DNA of 64,000 nucleotides from Natronobeatus ordinarius (GTDB lineage: Archaea; Halobacteriota; Halobacteria; Halobacteriales; Natrialbaceae). Below are positions 1-8,666 of the stretch, one piece after another. The position numbers and the translations under genes are program-made. The notes beneath the pieces were generated by a model that saw only the letters and a list, made by a program, of their open reading frames with translations, ran no database searches and was not told the origin of the DNA. The stretch is from assembly GCF_024362485.1 (NCBI RefSeq), contig NZ_CP101456.1, positions 1,240,001 to 1,304,000 on the forward strand. The letters run 5' to 3'. The first letter of the stretch is position 1. The number at the start of each line of letters is the position of its first letter.

Positions 1-574
1 GCAGCCACTCGGCAGCTTCGAACCGCGACTCGATGAGCTCGAGTATCGCGTCGACTTCCTGTGCTCCCTTCTCGGACGGCGAGATCATCGGAGACGGGTG
101 AACTGAGTAGTCGAGTTCCTCCCGCAGCGAGTCTGCGAGATCGGGTGGGTGGGTGAAGCCGGTTTCGAGCGACCGATACTCCGATTCCGACGCGTCCGGC
201 CCGCCGGCGACGACGAAGCCGTCGACGGATTTCGGTGGATACGTCGACGGTTTGTTCACGATTCCGGTCGTGTAACCGTCGTCGTTGAGGTAGTCCCACA
301 GTTCCGCACTCTGGAAGTCAGTGGCGTCGTGGAACGTGTGCGTCTGTGACTCGGTGTCGATCCTGTCGAATCGGAAGACGCCGAGCTTCCCGGGATTTTT
401 CCCCGTCGCATAGCACTTCCAGTTTGGGACCGTCAACGGCGGCAAACAGCTCTCGCTCGTGCCGCCGATCCCGGTTTCGATCAGGCGCTCGAGGTTCGGC
501 AACGCGCCCTCGGCGAGCCACTCCTCGAGTAACGTCCAGTTCGCGCCGTCCAGTCCGATCGCGATCGTCGCCAC
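1..574 (-). CDS. Alkaline-phosphatase-superfamily (type I phosphodiesterase/nucleotide pyrophosphatase-like) protein, 3' end outside window
   Basis: This is the last visible gene of the surface-polysaccharide operon, and its C-terminus lies beyond base 1. The GTG start at 574-572 sits one base after the TAA of the deacetylase gene, so the two are probably co-translated. The 191 visible residues open with a metal-ligand strand (AIGLDG, Asp9) followed by LPPLTVPNWKCYATGKNPG, where Thr48 occupies the nucleophile position of type I phosphodiesterases. Such enzymes hydrolyse phospho- or sulfo-ester bonds. In haloarchaeal glycan clusters they are often annotated only at family level and the substrate is unknown. 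No signal peptide is seen, so a cytoplasmic role on sugar-phosphate intermediates is inferred. Confidence 0.8.
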   Translation of the reverse strand, partial: MATIAIGLDGANWTLLEEWLAEGALPNLERLIETGIGGTSESCLPPLTVPNWKCYATGKNPGKLGVFRFDRIDTESQTHTFHDATDFQSAELWDYLNDDGYTTGIVNKPSTYPPKSVDGFVVAGGPDASESEYRSLETGFTHPPDLADSLREELDYSVHPSPMISPSEKGAQEVDAILELIESRFEAAEWL

Positions 575-575
575 T

Positions 576-1349
576 TTATCTCACCACGTTGAGTCCGCGT
601 TTCGCGACGTTGACCGCGAGGTCTTTCGCCGTCTCGGCGACGAGCTCCGGGGTCGTTCGCGCCCACCGGTTCGGGTGGCTGAGCACGCACACCGCGGGGA
701 TCGATCGGGCGGCAAGGAGCGCGATCAACTCGTCGGTGTCGGCCACCTGGACGGATTTCGACGCTCGGCCGACGGGGTGATCTTTGATCTTCAACGCCCC
801 GTCTTCCCACGTCCGCCCCGTATCGGAAAAGTACGTGACGTCGGTGAAATCCATCGAGAGGTACGCCTCGCCGTGCAGGTCGTAGTCGTCGACGGCGTAC
901 CGGCCGGCCCACAGCTCCCGATTGTCGTGTTTCGTCAGCGGGTTGCCGTGCATACAGACCGTCTCGACCGTCGCGACGTCCCGGAGGCGCTCGAGTTCGT
1001 ACGTGAACGATCGGTGGGCTCGCTCGAGGTCGCCCTCGGCTCGGTCCAGATCCTCGTAGTGGTAGCCGACCTCGTGGCCGAGCGATTCGATCCGTTCGAT
1101 CAGCGACGGCTCGAACGTCTTCTCGATCGTCCGGAAGTAGTACGTACTCGAGATTCCGTACTCGGCTTCCAGTTCGGCCATCGCCAGTGCGTTCTCCGGC
1201 TTTCTGTCGACGTCGTGTCGGTGAACGACGAACCGATCCGGCGGCTCGTCCCGGGAGAGGTACTCCCGGACGGTGAGGTGGTCGTAGCCGGCCTCGAGGC
1301 CGGTGTCTAACAGCCGTTCGTACATCTCGAACGTGAAGTCTCTAGTCAT
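576..1349 (-). CDS. Polysaccharide deacetylase-family protein
   Basis: A 257-residue protein of the NodB-like carbohydrate esterase 4 superfamily. It carries the metal-binding HRHDVD motif (residues 43-48) and a second histidine motif, GHEVGYHY (91-98), which supplies the other zinc ligands in this fold. The expected reaction is hydrolysis of N- or O-acetyl groups on a sugar, here presumably a glycan or lipid-linked intermediate. There is no signal peptide, so it probably acts inside the cell. It overlaps the upstream glycosyltransferase gene by 8 nt and abuts the downstream phosphodiesterase gene, consistent with one operon. The specific substrate cannot be read from the sequence. Confidence 0.85.
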   Translation of the reverse strand: MTRDFTFEMYERLLDTGLEAGYDHLTVREYLSRDEPPDRFVVHRHDVDRKPENALAMAELEAEYGISSTYYFRTIEKTFEPSLIERIESLGHEVGYHYEDLDRAEGDLERAHRSFTYELERLRDVATVETVCMHGNPLTKHDNRELWAGRYAVDDYDLHGEAYLSMDFTDVTYFSDTGRTWEDGALKIKDHPVGRASKSVQVADTDELIALLAARSIPAVCVLSHPNRWARTTPELVAETAKDLAVNVAKRGLNVVR

Positions 1350-2364
1350 GGATCTGCACCTCTCGGGCCTCGTTCGCCTGCATGTCGAACAGCATCGCGA
1401 ACATGAGGAACATACTCCCCGTGATGAGCAACAGCATGCTCAGCGAGCCACGGACGAACAGCGAGTGGCCGTACATCGTCCAGGCGTACAGCGACCAGAG
1501 TCCGCCGGCCGTGCCGAGAAGCGCCGTGACTGCCCCGATGACGTAAAACAGCGCGAGGGGGTGAAAGTCGAGCACGAGGTAGCGGACTTTCAGCCGCCAG
1601 AGGAAGTCACGGAGCAGCAGGCTCGAGACCTTTCGAATGTAGGTGGCGTACCTGATGCTCGACTCCTCGTCGCCGTAGACGGCGGGCATCGCGACGTCGG
1701 CGACGCGCATCCCCTTCGCGTTCAGCCGCACCAGCAGGTCGTTACAGTAGCCGTAGTACTCGTACATCGACTCGATGCCGACGTTCTCGAGGGCGTGGTG
1801 TGAGATCGCCGTGTAGCCGTTCTGCGGGTCCATCATCTTCCAGTAGCCGCTCGCGATCTTCGTCAGGAACGTCAGGATCGCGTTGCCGAGAAAACGCCAC
1901 TTCGGCATCCCCTGCCGGAACTCCTTGTACAGCAGTCGGTTTCCTTTCGTGTAATCGGCTTTGCCGTCGATGATCGGGTCGAGAAACCGCGGCAGGATGT
2001 CGGGATCCATCTGTCCGTCACCGCCCATGACGGCCGTGACGTCGAGGTCGTCCTCGAGCGCCGCCAGGTAGCCGGTCTTGAGTGCTGCGCCGACGCCGCG
2101 ATTGCGTTCGTGTCGGATCGGAACGACGCGCGTCTCGAACGGCGACCCGCCATCGGTCGCGGCAAGCGCCGCCCGGTCGTTTCCGTACTCATCGTTCGCT
2201 TTCTGCGCTGCGGCGTCGATCTCCGACCAGGTGCCGTCGGTCGACCCGTCGTCGATCACGTACACCCGATCGACGTACTCGGGCATCGTCTCGATCACCT
2301 CACCGACGAACCCCGCTTCGTTGTACGCGGGGACCACGACGCCAACCGTGTGCCCCCTATACAC
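1342..2364 (-). CDS. GT2 family glycosyltransferase with C-terminal membrane segments
   Basis: A glycosyltransferase of the dolichol-phosphate-mannose-synthase-like GT2 type. The chosen GTG start at 2364 gives 340 residues beginning MYRGHTVGVVVPAYNEAGF, has a GGGGGTG stretch just upstream, and overlaps the preceding stop by only 8 nt. An ATG further upstream would extend the protein into the dehydrogenase gene with no family resemblance. The GT-A core shows VPAYNE, IDDGSTDGTW and a GGDGQMDP acidic metal site. Two hydrophobic segments near the C-terminus anchor it in the membrane. It likely moves a nucleotide-activated sugar onto dolichol phosphate or a growing glycan; donor and acceptor are unknown. 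Confidence 0.88.
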   Translation of the reverse strand: MYRGHTVGVVVPAYNEAGFVGEVIETMPEYVDRVYVIDDGSTDGTWSEIDAAAQKANDEYGNDRAALAATDGGSPFETRVVPIRHERNRGVGAALKTGYLAALEDDLDVTAVMGGDGQMDPDILPRFLDPIIDGKADYTKGNRLLYKEFRQGMPKWRFLGNAILTFLTKIASGYWKMMDPQNGYTAISHHALENVGIESMYEYYGYCNDLLVRLNAKGMRVADVAMPAVYGDEESSIRYATYIRKVSSLLLRDFLWRLKVRYLVLDFHPLALFYVIGAVTALLGTAGGLWSLYAWTMYGHSLFVRGSLSMLLLITGSMFLMFAMLFDMQANEAREVQIHD

Positions 2365-3802
2365 CGCGTCCACCCCCGTAATCGCCGCCTGAAGCATCCT
2401 CACGATCGCCGCCGGACGCATCGCTTCCGAGTGTGTACACGCGATGGCCCGCCCCCGCGACCGCCTCGGTCTCGAGTGCGTCCCGTCCGTCGACGACGAC
2501 GAGCGTCCCCGACTCCCGCTCGAGGTCCGCCCACCGGATCGACTGGAACTCCTCGTGTGGCGTGACGAGCACGACGCCGTCGAACGGGCTGTCGTAGACC
2601 GCCTCGAGCGCGAGCGCCTCGAGATCGAACGTCTCGAACGAGTCGAGCAGCGGATCGACGCCGTAGACGGTCGCTCCCGCCCCGGAGAGCTGCTCGGCGA
2701 TCGCGAGCGAGGGTGACGCTCGAATCTCCTCGACGCCGGGACGGTACGTCAACCCGAGCAACAGAATCGACGTCTCCGACAGGTCGACGCCTTCGGCGGC
2801 GAACTCTTCGCGGAGCTTCGCCACCGTGAACGCCGGCATCGAATCGTTCACCGTACGGGCCGCCTCGAGCAGCGGGGCGTCGGTCTCGAAGGGGTCGATC
2901 AGGAAGTACGGATAGAACGGAATGCAGTGACCGCCGACGCCGGGCCCGGGTTCGTGAATGTCACAGTACGGCAGGGTGTTCGCGACCTCGATGGCTTCCC
3001 GAACGTCGATCTCGAGGTCGTCGGTGAATCGCGCGAGCTCGTTCGCGAGGCCGATGTTGACGTCACGGTAGACGCCCTCGAACACCTTCACCGCCTCCGC
3101 AGTCGTCGCGTCGGAGACCCGGATAACCGCCGCGTTGGTGAGCGCCTCGTAGAGGATCGCCGCTGCGCGGGTACTCTCCTCGTCCACACCGCCGACGACT
3201 TTCGGATAGGCGCCCCGGATGTCCTCGAGTGCCCGCCCGCTGGACGTTCGTTCCGGACAGACCGCCACGCCGAACTCGCCGCGTTCGAGCCCCGACGCCT
3301 CCTCGAGCGCGGGGCGAACGCGGTCGGCGGCCGTTCGCGGCGGGACCGTACACTCGACGATCACGAGGTCACCCGGCTCGAGCCCCGTGGCGACGTCGGC
3401 GACGACGTCGTCGAGGATCGAGTAATCGGGCTCGTGGTCGTCGGTGATCGGCGTCGGGACGATCACGACGTGAACCGCGCCGGCCGCCGCCGCCTCTCGT
3501 GGATCTGCCGTGGCCGTGAGCGCGCCCTCGGCGACGGTTTCGGCTACGAGCTCGTCCAGCCCCGGTTCCCGCTTCACGTGGGACTCCCCGGCGTTGACGG
3601 CGTCGACGACGGCCGGATCGACGTCCGCACCGACGACGTTCCCCGTCGTCTCGGCGAGGGTCGCCGCCAGCGGAAGCCCCATCTTTCCGAGGCCGTAGAC
3701 GGCGACGGGAATCGCCCCCGACGTCAGCGACTCGCGTAACTCATCCGAGTGCTCGACGCCGTACAGCTGTCGGTGCGTTCTTTCGGCCCTCGTATCAGTC
3801 AT
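2357..3802 (-). CDS. UDP-glucose/GDP-mannose dehydrogenase family nucleotide-sugar dehydrogenase (WecC-like)
   Basis: A 481-residue NAD-dependent four-electron dehydrogenase that oxidises the C6 alcohol of a nucleotide sugar to the uronate. The Rossmann motif VYGLGKMGLPLA lies near residue 37, and the catalytic cysteine is in GVGGHCIPFYP at about residue 293. The HCIP context resembles UDP-N-acetylmannosamine dehydrogenases (WecC/VI polysaccharide type) more than plain UDP-glucose dehydrogenases. The ATG at 3802 is preferred over an upstream in-frame codon because it overlaps the preceding stop by 8 nt. The C-terminal tail is Gly/Asp-rich low complexity. The product would be a uronic-acid donor for the neighbouring glycosyltransferase. 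Confidence 0.9.
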   Translation of the reverse strand: MTDTRAERTHRQLYGVEHSDELRESLTSGAIPVAVYGLGKMGLPLAATLAETTGNVVGADVDPAVVDAVNAGESHVKREPGLDELVAETVAEGALTATADPREAAAAGAVHVVIVPTPITDDHEPDYSILDDVVADVATGLEPGDLVIVECTVPPRTAADRVRPALEEASGLERGEFGVAVCPERTSSGRALEDIRGAYPKVVGGVDEESTRAAAILYEALTNAAVIRVSDATTAEAVKVFEGVYRDVNIGLANELARFTDDLEIDVREAIEVANTLPYCDIHEPGPGVGGHCIPFYPYFLIDPFETDAPLLEAARTVNDSMPAFTVAKLREEFAAEGVDLSETSILLLGLTYRPGVEEIRASPSLAIAEQLSGAGATVYGVDPLLDSFETFDLEALALEAVYDSPFDGVVLVTPHEEFQSIRWADLERESGTLVVVDGRDALETEAVAGAGHRVYTLGSDASGGDREDASGGDYGGGRGV

Positions 3803-4781
3803 CGATGATCTCCGTCCGACGCTGTTCACGGCGGGCGTTCTCGTCGATCGCGTGTGCGATCTCGAGTGCAGCCACTCCGTCGTCGATCGTCACCGCTGGC
3901 GTGTCGTTCGTCGCCACGGCCTCGAGAAACGACTCGAGTTGCCGCCGGAGCGGTTCGTCGTTCGACACTTGCGGGCGCTCGACGATGCTCTCGTGTCTGT
4001 ACCGAACGTCGCCGTTTCGCTCGACGTACTCGGGGTACGATCGGCGGTGGATCTCGATCGACTGGTCGGTGTAGTCGAGTTCGACGAGACACTGCCTGGC
4101 GGTGAGTCGCAGGCGTCTGACCTTGCGCTGTGTCAGCCGGCTCGCCGTCAGCGAGGCCACTCGACCCGAGTCGAACGAGAGGAGCGCCGACGCGTACCGG
4201 TTGTCGCGAACGCCGGCACTCTCGATCGTCTCGGGCGTCTCCCCGAGCAGCGAGCAGACGACGTCGATGTCGTGGATCATCAGATCGAGCACCGCACTGT
4301 CGTCGATCCGTCGGTCGGGTGGTGGCCCGAGCCGTTCGGCCGCGACGCTGACGATCGAGAGGTCGGAGACGATCTCCTCGAGCGTGGTCACCGCCGGGTT
4401 GAATCGCTCGACGTGGCCGACCTGGACGGGGACGTCCGCTCGAGCCGCCGCCGCTCGAAGGCGCCGTCCCTCCTCGAGGTCGCTGGCGATCGGTTTCTCC
4501 ACGAGCGGGGCGACGCCTGCGTCGAGACACGCCGTCGTGACGTCGTAGTGGTGTGCCGTCGGGACGGCGACGGAGACGGCGTCGACCGAGCGCAGGAGTC
4601 GGTCGAACGCCATCGGGCTCGTCTCGTACTTCTGAGCGACCCGCCTCGCCCGTCGCTCGTCGACGTCGGAGACGCCTACCAGGTTCGCCGTCGGGAGGGC
4701 GTCGTACACCCGTGCGTGATGGTTCCCCATCGTTCCGACGCCGATCACGCCGACGTCGATCGGGCTCCGCTCACGCGCCAT
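3795..4781 (-). CDS. Gfo/Idh/MocA family oxidoreductase (WlbA-like)
   Basis: A 328-residue NAD(P)-dependent sugar oxidoreductase. The N-terminal Rossmann motif GVIGVGTMGNHH (residues 11-21) is followed by the family hallmark EKP at 95-97 and the characteristic GHVERFNP stretch. Family members that sit beside nucleotide-sugar dehydrogenases commonly oxidise the 3-position of UDP-HexNAc uronate, as WlbA does. That assignment is inferred here from the adjacent WecC-like gene. No partner aminotransferase or acyltransferase is in the window, so the finished sugar is unknown. It is the first well-supported gene of the minus-strand operon. Confidence 0.87.
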   Translation of the reverse strand: MARERSPIDVGVIGVGTMGNHHARVYDALPTANLVGVSDVDERRARRVAQKYETSPMAFDRLLRSVDAVSVAVPTAHHYDVTTACLDAGVAPLVEKPIASDLEEGRRLRAAAARADVPVQVGHVERFNPAVTTLEEIVSDLSIVSVAAERLGPPPDRRIDDSAVLDLMIHDIDVVCSLLGETPETIESAGVRDNRYASALLSFDSGRVASLTASRLTQRKVRRLRLTARQCLVELDYTDQSIEIHRRSYPEYVERNGDVRYRHESIVERPQVSNDEPLRRQLESFLEAVATNDTPAVTIDDGVAALEIAHAIDENARREQRRTEIIDD

Positions 4782-5061
4782 CGCCGACGTGCACCCCCGT
4801 GACGTGGCCTTGCTCGAGCGTCGACAGCAGCTCCGTCACCGCTGCCGGCTGGTCGTTGGGCTCGGTCGCGGAATTCGGGTCGGTCACGGATCGGTCACAA
4901 CTCCACCGAAACCGGTGGCACCCACCGTCGGGATACGAGACTGGCGACTCGGGTACAGCACCCTCTGCGGTCGGTTCGCCACCCCCACCGTCGTCGCCCA
5001 CAGTCGCTCCGTCGTCCATAGTGGCTCGAAATCGGAATCGACTGACATAAGCGAAAGCCAC
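4771..5061 (-). CDS. Possible small acidic leader gene of the glycan operon, unrecognised
   Basis: An open frame of up to 96 codons (GTG start at 5061; an alternative ATG at 5019 gives 82). It ends 11 nt inside the Gfo/Idh gene, the kind of overlap the other operon genes show. The composition is haloarchaeal in style (Gly/Asp-rich start, acidic), but there is no recognised domain, hydrophobic core or repeat. It could be a genuine small protein, a degenerate remnant of a longer operon gene such as a sugar acyltransferase, or chance. I do not recognise it and assign no function. Confidence 0.3.
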   Translation of the reverse strand: MAFAYVSRFRFRATMDDGATVGDDGGGGEPTAEGAVPESPVSYPDGGCHRFRWSCDRSVTDPNSATEPNDQPAAVTELLSTLEQGHVTGVHVGDGA

Positions 5062-5465
5062 CGTTCCAGTCGTTAATCCATCGTCTGTACGTATTGTGGG
5101 GGCTGATGGACACGAATACCGTCACCTTACTCGGCTAGGCAGCACTTTCTCGAGCCAGCCCGACACGGGCGGGTCGACTGCCCCTTCGGACGTCCAGTGG
5201 ATCGATCGCCGACATTTCGTCCTCTAGGCGGGGTCAAACCGACGACGACGACCTCCGCTCCCGTCCGCTCAGCATCGACTCCTCCCTCGAGACCGCCAGC
5301 TACCATCGATCAGCAGTATCCGCGGACCGGTAGTTTCCGACTTCGAACGGCCGCAGGACGCCTGTACGTCCGCGCTGTCCGCCGATTTCGCCCGAAAGGG
5401 TTATCCGACGGTCGGACGTACCGGGCGACGATGACCGAGGCTCTCGTACCGGGAGGTGAACCGCC
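5062..5465. other. Divergent intergenic region between the glycan operon and topA
   Basis: About 400 bases without a convincing gene. It must hold the promoters for both directions. On the plus strand, AGGGTTATCC near 5397-5406 is TATA-like and lies about 26 nt upstream of an ATG at 5431. That ATG opens a 14-codon frame (MTEALVPGGEPPWS, stop 5473-5475) that overlaps the topA start. No repeat, RNA gene or insertion sequence is seen. Confidence 0.5.
5452..5459 (+). promoter_or_regulatory. Strong Shine-Dalgarno sequence for topA
   Basis: GGAGGTGA lies 6 nt before the GTG at 5466 and is a full match to the archaeal anti-Shine-Dalgarno sequence. It fixes the GTG as the topA start in a genome where many other genes appear leaderless. 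Confidence 0.8.
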
Positions 5466-7952
5466 GTGGAGCTGATTATTACCGAGAAGGACAACGCTGC
5501 ACGGCGGATCGCCGACATTCTCAGCGGCGGCTCGATGGAGTCCACCAGGGAACGCGGCGTCAACGTCTACGAGTGGGGCGGCAAGCGCTGCGTGGGGCTC
5601 TCGGGCCACGTCGTCGGCGTCGATTTTCCACCGGAGTACGCAGACTGGCGAGACGTCGAACCCGTCGAGCTCGTCGACGCATCGATCGAGAAGACGCCGA
5701 CGAAAGAGAACATCGTCGCCACGTTACGCATCCTCGCCCGACAGGCCGAGCTCGTGACGATCGCGACCGACTACGACCGCGAGGGCGAACTCATCGGCAA
5801 GGAGGCCTACGAGATCGTCCGCGACGTCAACGAGGACGTCCCGATCCGGCGCGTGCGCTTCTCCTCGATCACCGAGAACGAGGTGCAGTCGGCGTTCGAC
5901 CAGCCGGACGACCTCGACTTCGACCTCGCCGCCGCCGGCGAGGCTCGCCAGATCATCGATCTGATCTGGGGCGCCTCGCTGACCCGGTTTCTCTCGCTCT
6001 CGTCGGGCCAACTCGGCAACGACTTCGTCTCCGTCGGCCGAGTCCAGTCGCCCACGCTCAAGCTGATCGTCGACCGCGAACGCGAGATCGAGGCGTTCGA
6101 CCCCGAGACGTACTGGGAACTGTTCGCCGACCTCACCAAGGACGACGAGCCCTTCGAGGCGCAGTACTTCTACCGTGACGAGGACGGCAACGAGGCCGAG
6201 CGCGTCTGGGAAGCGCCCGACGCCGAGGCGGCCTACGAGGCGCTCTCGAGTGCCGACGCGGCGACGGTCGTCGACGTCACCCGTCGCACGCGAACTGACC
6301 GACCCCCGGCGCCGTTCAACACCACGCAGTTCATCCGCGCCGCTGGCGCGATCGGTTTCTCGGCCAAACGGGCGATGTCCATCGCCGAGGACCTCTACAC
6401 CGCCGGCTACATCACCTACCCCCGGACGGACAACACCGTCTACCCCGACGACCTCGACCCCGAAACGCTGCTCGACGAATTCGTGGGCCACGCCGTCCTC
6501 GGCGAGTCAGCCGAGTCGCTGCTCGAGTCCGATCACGACCTCGTCCCGACCGAGGGCGACGAGGAGACGACCGACCACCCGCCGATCCACCCGACCGGCG
6601 AGATTCCCACTCGCGGGGGCGACGTCAACGAGGACGAGTGGAAGGTGTACGAACTCGTCGTCCGGCGCTTCTACGCGACGGTCGCCGAACCCGCGAGGTG
6701 GGAACACCTCAAGGTCGTCGCCGAGGCCGCCGACCGCCGGCTGAAGGCCAACGGCAAGCGCCTCGTCGAGCCGGGATACCACGCCGTCTACCCGTACTAC
6801 AGCACGAGCGAAAACTACGTCCCCGCCGTCGAGGAGGGAGAAGAACTCGCCGTCAGCGAGGTCGACCTCGAGGAGAAAGAGACGCAGCCGCCCCGGCGGT
6901 ACGGCCAGTCGCGACTCATCGAGACCATGGAGGCGATGGGGATCGGCACGAAAAGTACGAGACACAATACCTTAGAAAAATTATACGACCGTGGCTACAT
7001 CGAGAGCGATCCGCCCCGACCCACCCAGCTCGCGATGGCGGTCGTCGACGCCGCCGAGAACTACGCCGACCGCGTGGTCAGCGAGGAGATGACGGCCCAG
7101 CTCGAGGCCGACATGGACGCGATCGCCTCCGGCGAGGCCACCCTCGACGACGTCACCGCCGAATCCCGCGAGATGCTCGAGACGATCTTCGACGACCTCG
7201 TCGACTCCAGAGAGGAGATCGGCGACCACCTCCGGAAGTCGCTCAAAGCCGACAAACGCCTCGGCCCCTGTCCGGAGTGTGGCGAGGACTTACTCGTTCG
7301 CCGGAGCCGCTACGGCTCGTATTTCGTCGGCTGTGACGGCTACCCCGACTGCGAGTTCACCCTCCCGCTGCCGTCGACGGGCAAGCCGCTGATCTTAGAG
7401 GAGACCTGCGAGGAACACGACCTCCACCACGTCAAGATGCTCGCCGGCCGGGGGACGTTCGTCCACGGCTGTCCGCTCTGTAAGGCCGAGGAGGCCGGCG
7501 AAGGGCCGATCATCGGCGACTGCCCCGACTGCGGAGCCGAACACGGCGGCGAACTCGCCATCAAGACCCTCCAGAGCGGCTCTCGGCTGGTGGGCTGCAC
7601 CCGCTACCCCGACTGTGAGTACTCCCTGCCGTTGCCCCGCCGGGGCGAGATCGAGGTCACCGACGAGTACTGCGACGAACACGACCTGCCCGAGCTCGTG
7701 ATCCACAACGGCGACGAGCCCTGGGAGCTGGGCTGTCCCATCTGTAACTATCGCGAGTTTCAGGCCCGCGAGAGCGAGTCGGGTTCGGACCTCGAGTCCC
7801 TCGAGGGGATCGGCGCGAAGACGGCCGAAAAGCTCGCCGACGCCGGTATCGAAAGTCTCGACGACCTGACAGCCGCCGACCCCGACGACGTCGCCGGCGA
7901 GGTCGAGGGCGTCAGCGCCGACCGCGTCCGAAGCTGGCAGGCGAAGGCCTAG
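5466..7952 (+). CDS. topA: DNA topoisomerase I (type IA) with C-terminal zinc ribbons and helix-hairpin-helix module
   Basis: An 828-residue type IA topoisomerase that relaxes negative supercoils through a transient 5'-phosphotyrosine link. The TOPRIM domain is at the N-terminus (MELIITEKDNAARRIA, then ATDYDREGELIG). The catalytic tyrosine is Tyr318 in GYITYPRTD, and GIGTKSTRHNTLEKLYDRGYI belongs to the core. Residues from about 600 to 770 form alternating zinc-binding blocks (CPECG...CDGYPDCEF, then CEEHDL...CPLC, each pattern occurring twice). The last 50 residues form a Rad51/EndoIII-type HhH module (LEGIGAKTAEKLADAGI). Start is set by the GGAGGTGA ribosome-binding site. The next gene begins 2 nt after the stop. 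Confidence 0.97.
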   Translation: MELIITEKDNAARRIADILSGGSMESTRERGVNVYEWGGKRCVGLSGHVVGVDFPPEYADWRDVEPVELVDASIEKTPTKENIVATLRILARQAELVTIATDYDREGELIGKEAYEIVRDVNEDVPIRRVRFSSITENEVQSAFDQPDDLDFDLAAAGEARQIIDLIWGASLTRFLSLSSGQLGNDFVSVGRVQSPTLKLIVDREREIEAFDPETYWELFADLTKDDEPFEAQYFYRDEDGNEAERVWEAPDAEAAYEALSSADAATVVDVTRRTRTDRPPAPFNTTQFIRAAGAIGFSAKRAMSIAEDLYTAGYITYPRTDNTVYPDDLDPETLLDEFVGHAVLGESAESLLESDHDLVPTEGDEETTDHPPIHPTGEIPTRGGDVNEDEWKVYELVVRRFYATVAEPARWEHLKVVAEAADRRLKANGKRLVEPGYHAVYPYYSTSENYVPAVEEGEELAVSEVDLEEKETQPPRRYGQSRLIETMEAMGIGTKSTRHNTLEKLYDRGYIESDPPRPTQLAMAVVDAAENYADRVVSEEMTAQLEADMDAIASGEATLDDVTAESREMLETIFDDLVDSREEIGDHLRKSLKADKRLGPCPECGEDLLVRRSRYGSYFVGCDGYPDCEFTLPLPSTGKPLILEETCEEHDLHHVKMLAGRGTFVHGCPLCKAEEAGEGPIIGDCPDCGAEHGGELAIKTLQSGSRLVGCTRYPDCEYSLPLPRRGEIEVTDEYCDEHDLPELVIHNGDEPWELGCPICNYREFQARESESGSDLESLEGIGAKTAEKLADAGIESLDDLTAADPDDVAGEVEGVSADRVRSWQAKA

Positions 7953-7954
7953 CG

Positions 7955-8374
7955 ATGGTGCTCGAAGAACACATCCACGCGCGGGGACACGAACACGTCC
8001 GCGCCGCCCACGCGAGCACGTTCGAGGTGACGACCGACGATTACCTCACGCCCGCCGGCGACTGCATCCTCGCGATCGAGGCCGACCGCGCGCCCGCCGA
8101 CTTCGACCCCGCGTTCGTCGAGGCGTGTCGTGATCCGGACGCGACGATAACGATGACGATCGCCGCGGGCGGTCACGAGGAGACGGTCACGGGGCGGGGC
8201 GATCCAGCACTCGAGTTCACGAACGAACGCAGCGCGGTCGGCCGGACGAGTGAGTACGTCGACGACCGGACCGTGATGGTCGGCGCCGAGTTCGCCGCCG
8301 AAGGATTCGACCGCGACCTCGTCGACGCGCTCGCAGGCGGTGCCGAGGCGACGGTGACGTTCGCCGTCGAGTAA
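7955..8374 (+). CDS. DUF371 family protein
   Basis: A 139-residue protein that begins 2 nt after the topA stop, so it is almost certainly translated from the same mRNA. It matches the archaeal DUF371 pattern: an N-terminal AHASTFEVTTDDYLTPAGDCILAIEA-like block (positions 18-43) rich in beta strands, followed by a GHEETVTGRGDPALEF segment and a central HERS-like region. There are no catalytic motifs, metal-ligand clusters or membrane segments. The function of the family is unknown; the tight link to topA hints at a nucleic-acid-related role, but that is only context. Confidence 0.8.
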   Translation: MVLEEHIHARGHEHVRAAHASTFEVTTDDYLTPAGDCILAIEADRAPADFDPAFVEACRDPDATITMTIAAGGHEETVTGRGDPALEFTNERSAVGRTSEYVDDRTVMVGAEFAAEGFDRDLVDALAGGAEATVTFAVE

Positions 8375-8433
8375 CCACGCGAGGGCGGCTGATCCATTTT
8401 TACGGCCGCGAGCGAAGCTCACCTCGCGGCACC

Positions 8434-8625
8434 GACGTAGCCGACACTCGAGTACGGCCTTGCGTGACGTAGCTGGCACTCGAGTACGGCCTTGCGTGAC
8501 GTAGCCGACACTCGAGTACGGCCTTGCGTGACGTAGCCGACACTCGAGTACGGCCTTGCGTGACGTAGCTGGCACTCGAGTACGGCCTTGCGTGACGTAG
8601 CTGGCACTCGAGTACGGCCTTGCGT
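8434..8625. repeat. Six-unit 32-bp tandem repeat, two variants
   Basis: Six head-to-tail units of exactly 32 bp (8434-8465, 8466-8497, 8498-8529, 8530-8561, 8562-8593, 8594-8625). Each contains GACGTAG, a 5-base variable block, then ACTCGAGTACGGCCTTGCGT. The variable block is CCGAC in units 1, 3 and 4 and CTGGC in units 2, 5 and 6, while the other positions are identical. There are no spacers, so it is not a CRISPR array. The array fills most of the gap between the DUF371 gene and the convergent phosphomevalonate decarboxylase gene. Confidence 0.95.
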
Positions 8626-8666
8626 GATCGAGGTGGGAACGCGGTGCCCGAGTCGCCCGGTGCCGG

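Noticed and set aside
459-1310. Long plus-strand frame antisense to the deacetylase gene
   Set aside because: It has Arg/Val-rich shadow composition typical of the opposite strand of GC-rich acidic genes, and the minus strand encodes a clear domain protein.
8434-8625. CRISPR-like appearance of evenly spaced 32-bp units
   Set aside because: The units are directly adjacent with no variable spacers, and no cas gene is in the window.
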